This document shows positions 62,022 through 64,000 of a stretch of DNA of 64,000 nucleotides, in pieces. This DNA is from CBDAQV01 sp965199335 (GTDB taxonomy: Bacteria; Pseudomonadota; Alphaproteobacteria; CALMVH01), in contig CBDAQZ010000003.1 of NCBI GenBank assembly GCA_965199335.1, positions 310,001 to 374,000 on the forward strand, in the 5' to 3' direction. Within the stretch, counting starts at the first letter, position 1. The number at the start of each line of letters is the position of its first letter. The translations under genes were made by a program, and so were the position numbers. The notes under the pieces are model-generated. The model did no database searches, had not been told where the DNA came from, and saw only the letters and a program-made list of their open reading frames with translations.

Positions 62022-62590
62022 CCGAAATCGCACCAGAGGCCGTGGTCATTGGAGCCTCTGCAGGGGCACTGGACGCATTATCAACTATCCTGCCAGCTCT
62101 GCCTGAGCAGTTTAAGCTGCCCGTGATTATCGTTGTCCACCTGCCGCCAGATAAGCAAAGCATGCTGGCTCAACTTTTTCAGGCAAAATGCAAACTTGCC
62201 GTTCGTGAGGCAGAAGATAAGGAAGCTCTCCAGGGCGGCACTGTCTACTTTGCGCCGCCAAATTACCATGTGCTGATTGAACAAGACAAAACTCTCTCTC
62301 TCTCCAGTGACGAACCAGTCCTCTACTCACGCCCCTCGATCGATGTACTATTCGAAAGCGCAGCCGATGCCTATGGACCGGCTCTGATCTGCCTCGTGTT
62401 GACCGGCGCAAACAGCGATGGTGCGGCAGGAATGAAGGCAGTGATAGACGCTGGCGGCAAGGGTATCATCCAGACACCCGACAACGCCTATGCCTCAGCG
62501 ATGCCGCAGGCTGCGATAGTTATGTGCCCCACAGCTAAAGTTTTGCCGCTAGCCGCCATAGCGGCCTATCTTCAAGAGGTTATTCAATAG
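62018..62590 (+). CDS. CheB methylesterase domain protein without receiver
   Basis: This 190-residue protein is the catalytic CheB domain alone. The triad is visible: S14 in GASAGA, H41 in VVHLPP and D134 in TGANSDGAAG. The usual N-terminal receiver domain is absent, so activity would not be set by direct phosphorylation. Similar stand-alone CheB genes occur next to CheR and hybrid kinases in many Proteobacteria. It abuts the next gene. Confidence 0.93.
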   Translation: MTEIAPEAVVIGASAGALDALSTILPALPEQFKLPVIIVVHLPPDKQSMLAQLFQAKCKLAVREAEDKEALQGGTVYFAPPNYHVLIEQDKTLSLSSDEPVLYSRPSIDVLFESAADAYGPALICLVLTGANSDGAAGMKAVIDAGGKGIIQTPDNAYASAMPQAAIVMCPTAKVLPLAAIAAYLQEVIQ

Positions 62591-64000
62591 ATGCCCCCAA
62601 TTCATTTTCTGCTGGTGGACGATCTTGAAGAAAACCTGCTCTCGCTTGAGGCCTTATTGCGCCGCGACGAGCTTGTGCTTTTGAAGGCACGTTCGGGGGA
62701 CGAAGCGCTCGAACTCCTTCTCCATAACGAGGTTGCGCTGGCTTTGATCGATGTTCAGATGCCAGGCCTGAATGGGTTCGAACTAGCCGAGTTGATGCGA
62801 GGGAATGAGCGGACACGGCGCATTCCAATCATTTTTGTCACAGCAGGCAGTACCGATAGCCAGCGCCGCTTCCGCGGATATGAGGCTGGCGCGGTCGATT
62901 TCATCCAAAAGCCGATCGAGCCAGATATATTGCGCAGCAAGGTCGCCGTTTTCTTTGAACTTTATCGGCAGCAGCAGCAGATCACCATGCAACGCGATGA
63001 GCTGCAGGTGCAGGCTGAGGCGCTTCAGGAGGCCGACAGGCGCAAAGACGAGTTTCTTGCTATCCTGGCGCACGAATTGCGTAATCCGCTTGCCCCAATA
63101 CGTCATGGGTTGGATGTCCTGCGCAAAGGTTCGTCGGACACAGGAACCTCAAACATATTGGATATGATGGATCGCCAAATGGTCCATTTGATAAGATTGA
63201 TCGACGATCTTCTGGATGTTTCACGTGTCAGCCAGGGAAAGATCGAACTGCGCACAGAAAAGATCGAAGTTGCCGACGTTGTTCGCAACGCTGTAGAGGC
63301 GAGCCAGCCCCTGATCGACGCTCAAAATCATACACTAACGGTGGACCTATCTGCAGAACCGCTATGGATCGACGCAGATCTGACCCGGCTTTCGCAGGTT
63401 CTTGGCAATCTTCTGAACAACGCAGCAAAATATACTCCATCCGGCGGACAGATAAGGCTATCCACCCGGCCTGAGGGCGGAGCGGCCAATATTGTGATCT
63501 CGGACAATGGCGTCGGTATTCCCGCGGAGATGCAATCCGAAGTGTTCGATCTGTTCGCGCAGGTAGAGGATCACCTAGATCGCTCGCAAGGTGGCCTCGG
63601 CATCGGCCTGGCGTTGGTCAAACGCCTTGTATCAATGCACGGCGGCACGGTCAGCGCAAAGAGCGAGGGCGCAGGGAAAGGTAGCTCATTTACAGTAAGC
63701 ATTCCGCTGGTGGATCCCCCATCGTTTCAGCCCCAGGCCCTGAATGCAACGACACCGCCCGCTTCGACAGCCCCGCTAAGAATACTTTTGGTGGATGATA
63801 CTATCGAGGTGGCTGAAGCGATCGGTTGGATGCTGGAAGCGATCAACCATGATTACATCACGATTCACGATGGCCGTGCGGCTGTCGCGAGTGCAATAAA
63901 ATACAGACCCGATGTAATCCTTTTGGATATCGGACTGCCTGGCATGGATGGCTACAGCGTTTGCAAAGCGCTTCGAGAGGAAGAACTTTTTCATCATACC
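62591..64000 (+). CDS. REC-HisKA-HATPase-REC response regulator/kinase, cut by window end
   Basis: At least 470 residues are present and the frame stays open at the window edge. An N-terminal receiver (LLVDDLEEN, acceptor D54 in ALIDVQMPGLNG) is followed by a coiled coil (~125-150). HisKA follows with H161 in LAHELRNPLAP, then HATPase_c with LNNAAKYTPSGG and GLGIGLALVKRLV. A second receiver begins near residue 397 (RILLVDD, then LLDIGLPGMDGY). There is no membrane segment, so it is a cytoplasmic kinase that can receive phosphate from its own receiver or from the upstream kinase. The ATG follows the cheB stop without a gap. Confidence 0.93.
   Translation, partial: MPPIHFLLVDDLEENLLSLEALLRRDELVLLKARSGDEALELLLHNEVALALIDVQMPGLNGFELAELMRGNERTRRIPIIFVTAGSTDSQRRFRGYEAGAVDFIQKPIEPDILRSKVAVFFELYRQQQQITMQRDELQVQAEALQEADRRKDEFLAILAHELRNPLAPIRHGLDVLRKGSSDTGTSNILDMMDRQMVHLIRLIDDLLDVSRVSQGKIELRTEKIEVADVVRNAVEASQPLIDAQNHTLTVDLSAEPLWIDADLTRLSQVLGNLLNNAAKYTPSGGQIRLSTRPEGGAANIVISDNGVGIPAEMQSEVFDLFAQVEDHLDRSQGGLGIGLALVKRLVSMHGGTVSAKSEGAGKGSSFTVSIPLVDPPSFQPQALNATTPPASTAPLRILLVDDTIEVAEAIGWMLEAINHDYITIHDGRAAVASAIKYRPDVILLDIGLPGMDGYSVCKALREEELFHHT

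Overview
The window is chromosomal DNA of a GC-rich alphaproteobacterium. Three things support this: a complete division and cell-wall (dcw) cluster followed by lpxC; a DUF4167 RNA-rich-tail gene just downstream of prfA-prmC; and the prs-rplY-pth-ychF order. The genus cannot be fixed from the sequence. A Rhodospirillales- or Micavibrionales-like lineage is only a guess.

1-21 kb holds the peptidoglycan and division operon. A partial lysA points leftward. To its right a four-box MraZ operator precedes mraZ-rsmH-ftsL-ftsI-murE-murF-mraY-murD-ftsW-murG-murC-murB-ddl-ftsQ-ftsA-ftsZ. Nearly all of these genes overlap the next by a few bases, so they are probably co-transcribed and translationally coupled. 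A hairpin terminator follows ftsZ. An unrecognised gene, lpxC and an S51-type peptidase with no usual start codon come next.

21-25 kb is an accessory patch. Two divergent DUF6496/DUF805 modules stand in tandem. One DUF6496 copy has grown a histone-H1-like lysine/alanine tail. The patch also holds a 13-base C tract, a 1.1 kb AT-richer stretch without a convincing gene, a DUF2076 gene and an unknown membrane protein.

25-33 kb is a leftward housekeeping block: hldD, lgt, a MidA-type methyltransferase, pgeF, prs, a small ORF, rplY, pth and ychF. Two inverted copies of a ~75 bp hairpin element flank a truncated GIY-YIG nuclease between pgeF and the methyltransferase.

33-43 kb carries a ubiK-like gene, a ybjN-like gene, a secreted GH16 glycosidase, an unusual possible haem-dioxygenase-like protein, prfA-prmC, DUF4167, two unknown genes, hrcA, an orphan sensory-rhodopsin-transducer-like gene and tRNA-Ser(GCT).

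43-64 kb looks acquired. Next to the tRNA lie fused remnants of a serine recombinase and a type I methyltransferase (hsdM). A 4213-residue two-partner-secretion-type adhesin follows, built of GLUG and MBG repeats. No TpsB transporter is in the window. After a DksA/TraR-type zinc-finger gene comes an AT-richer signalling operon: a CHASE3-GAF histidine kinase with three receiver domains, a CheR methyltransferase, a stand-alone CheB methylesterase and a REC-kinase-REC protein cut by the window end.
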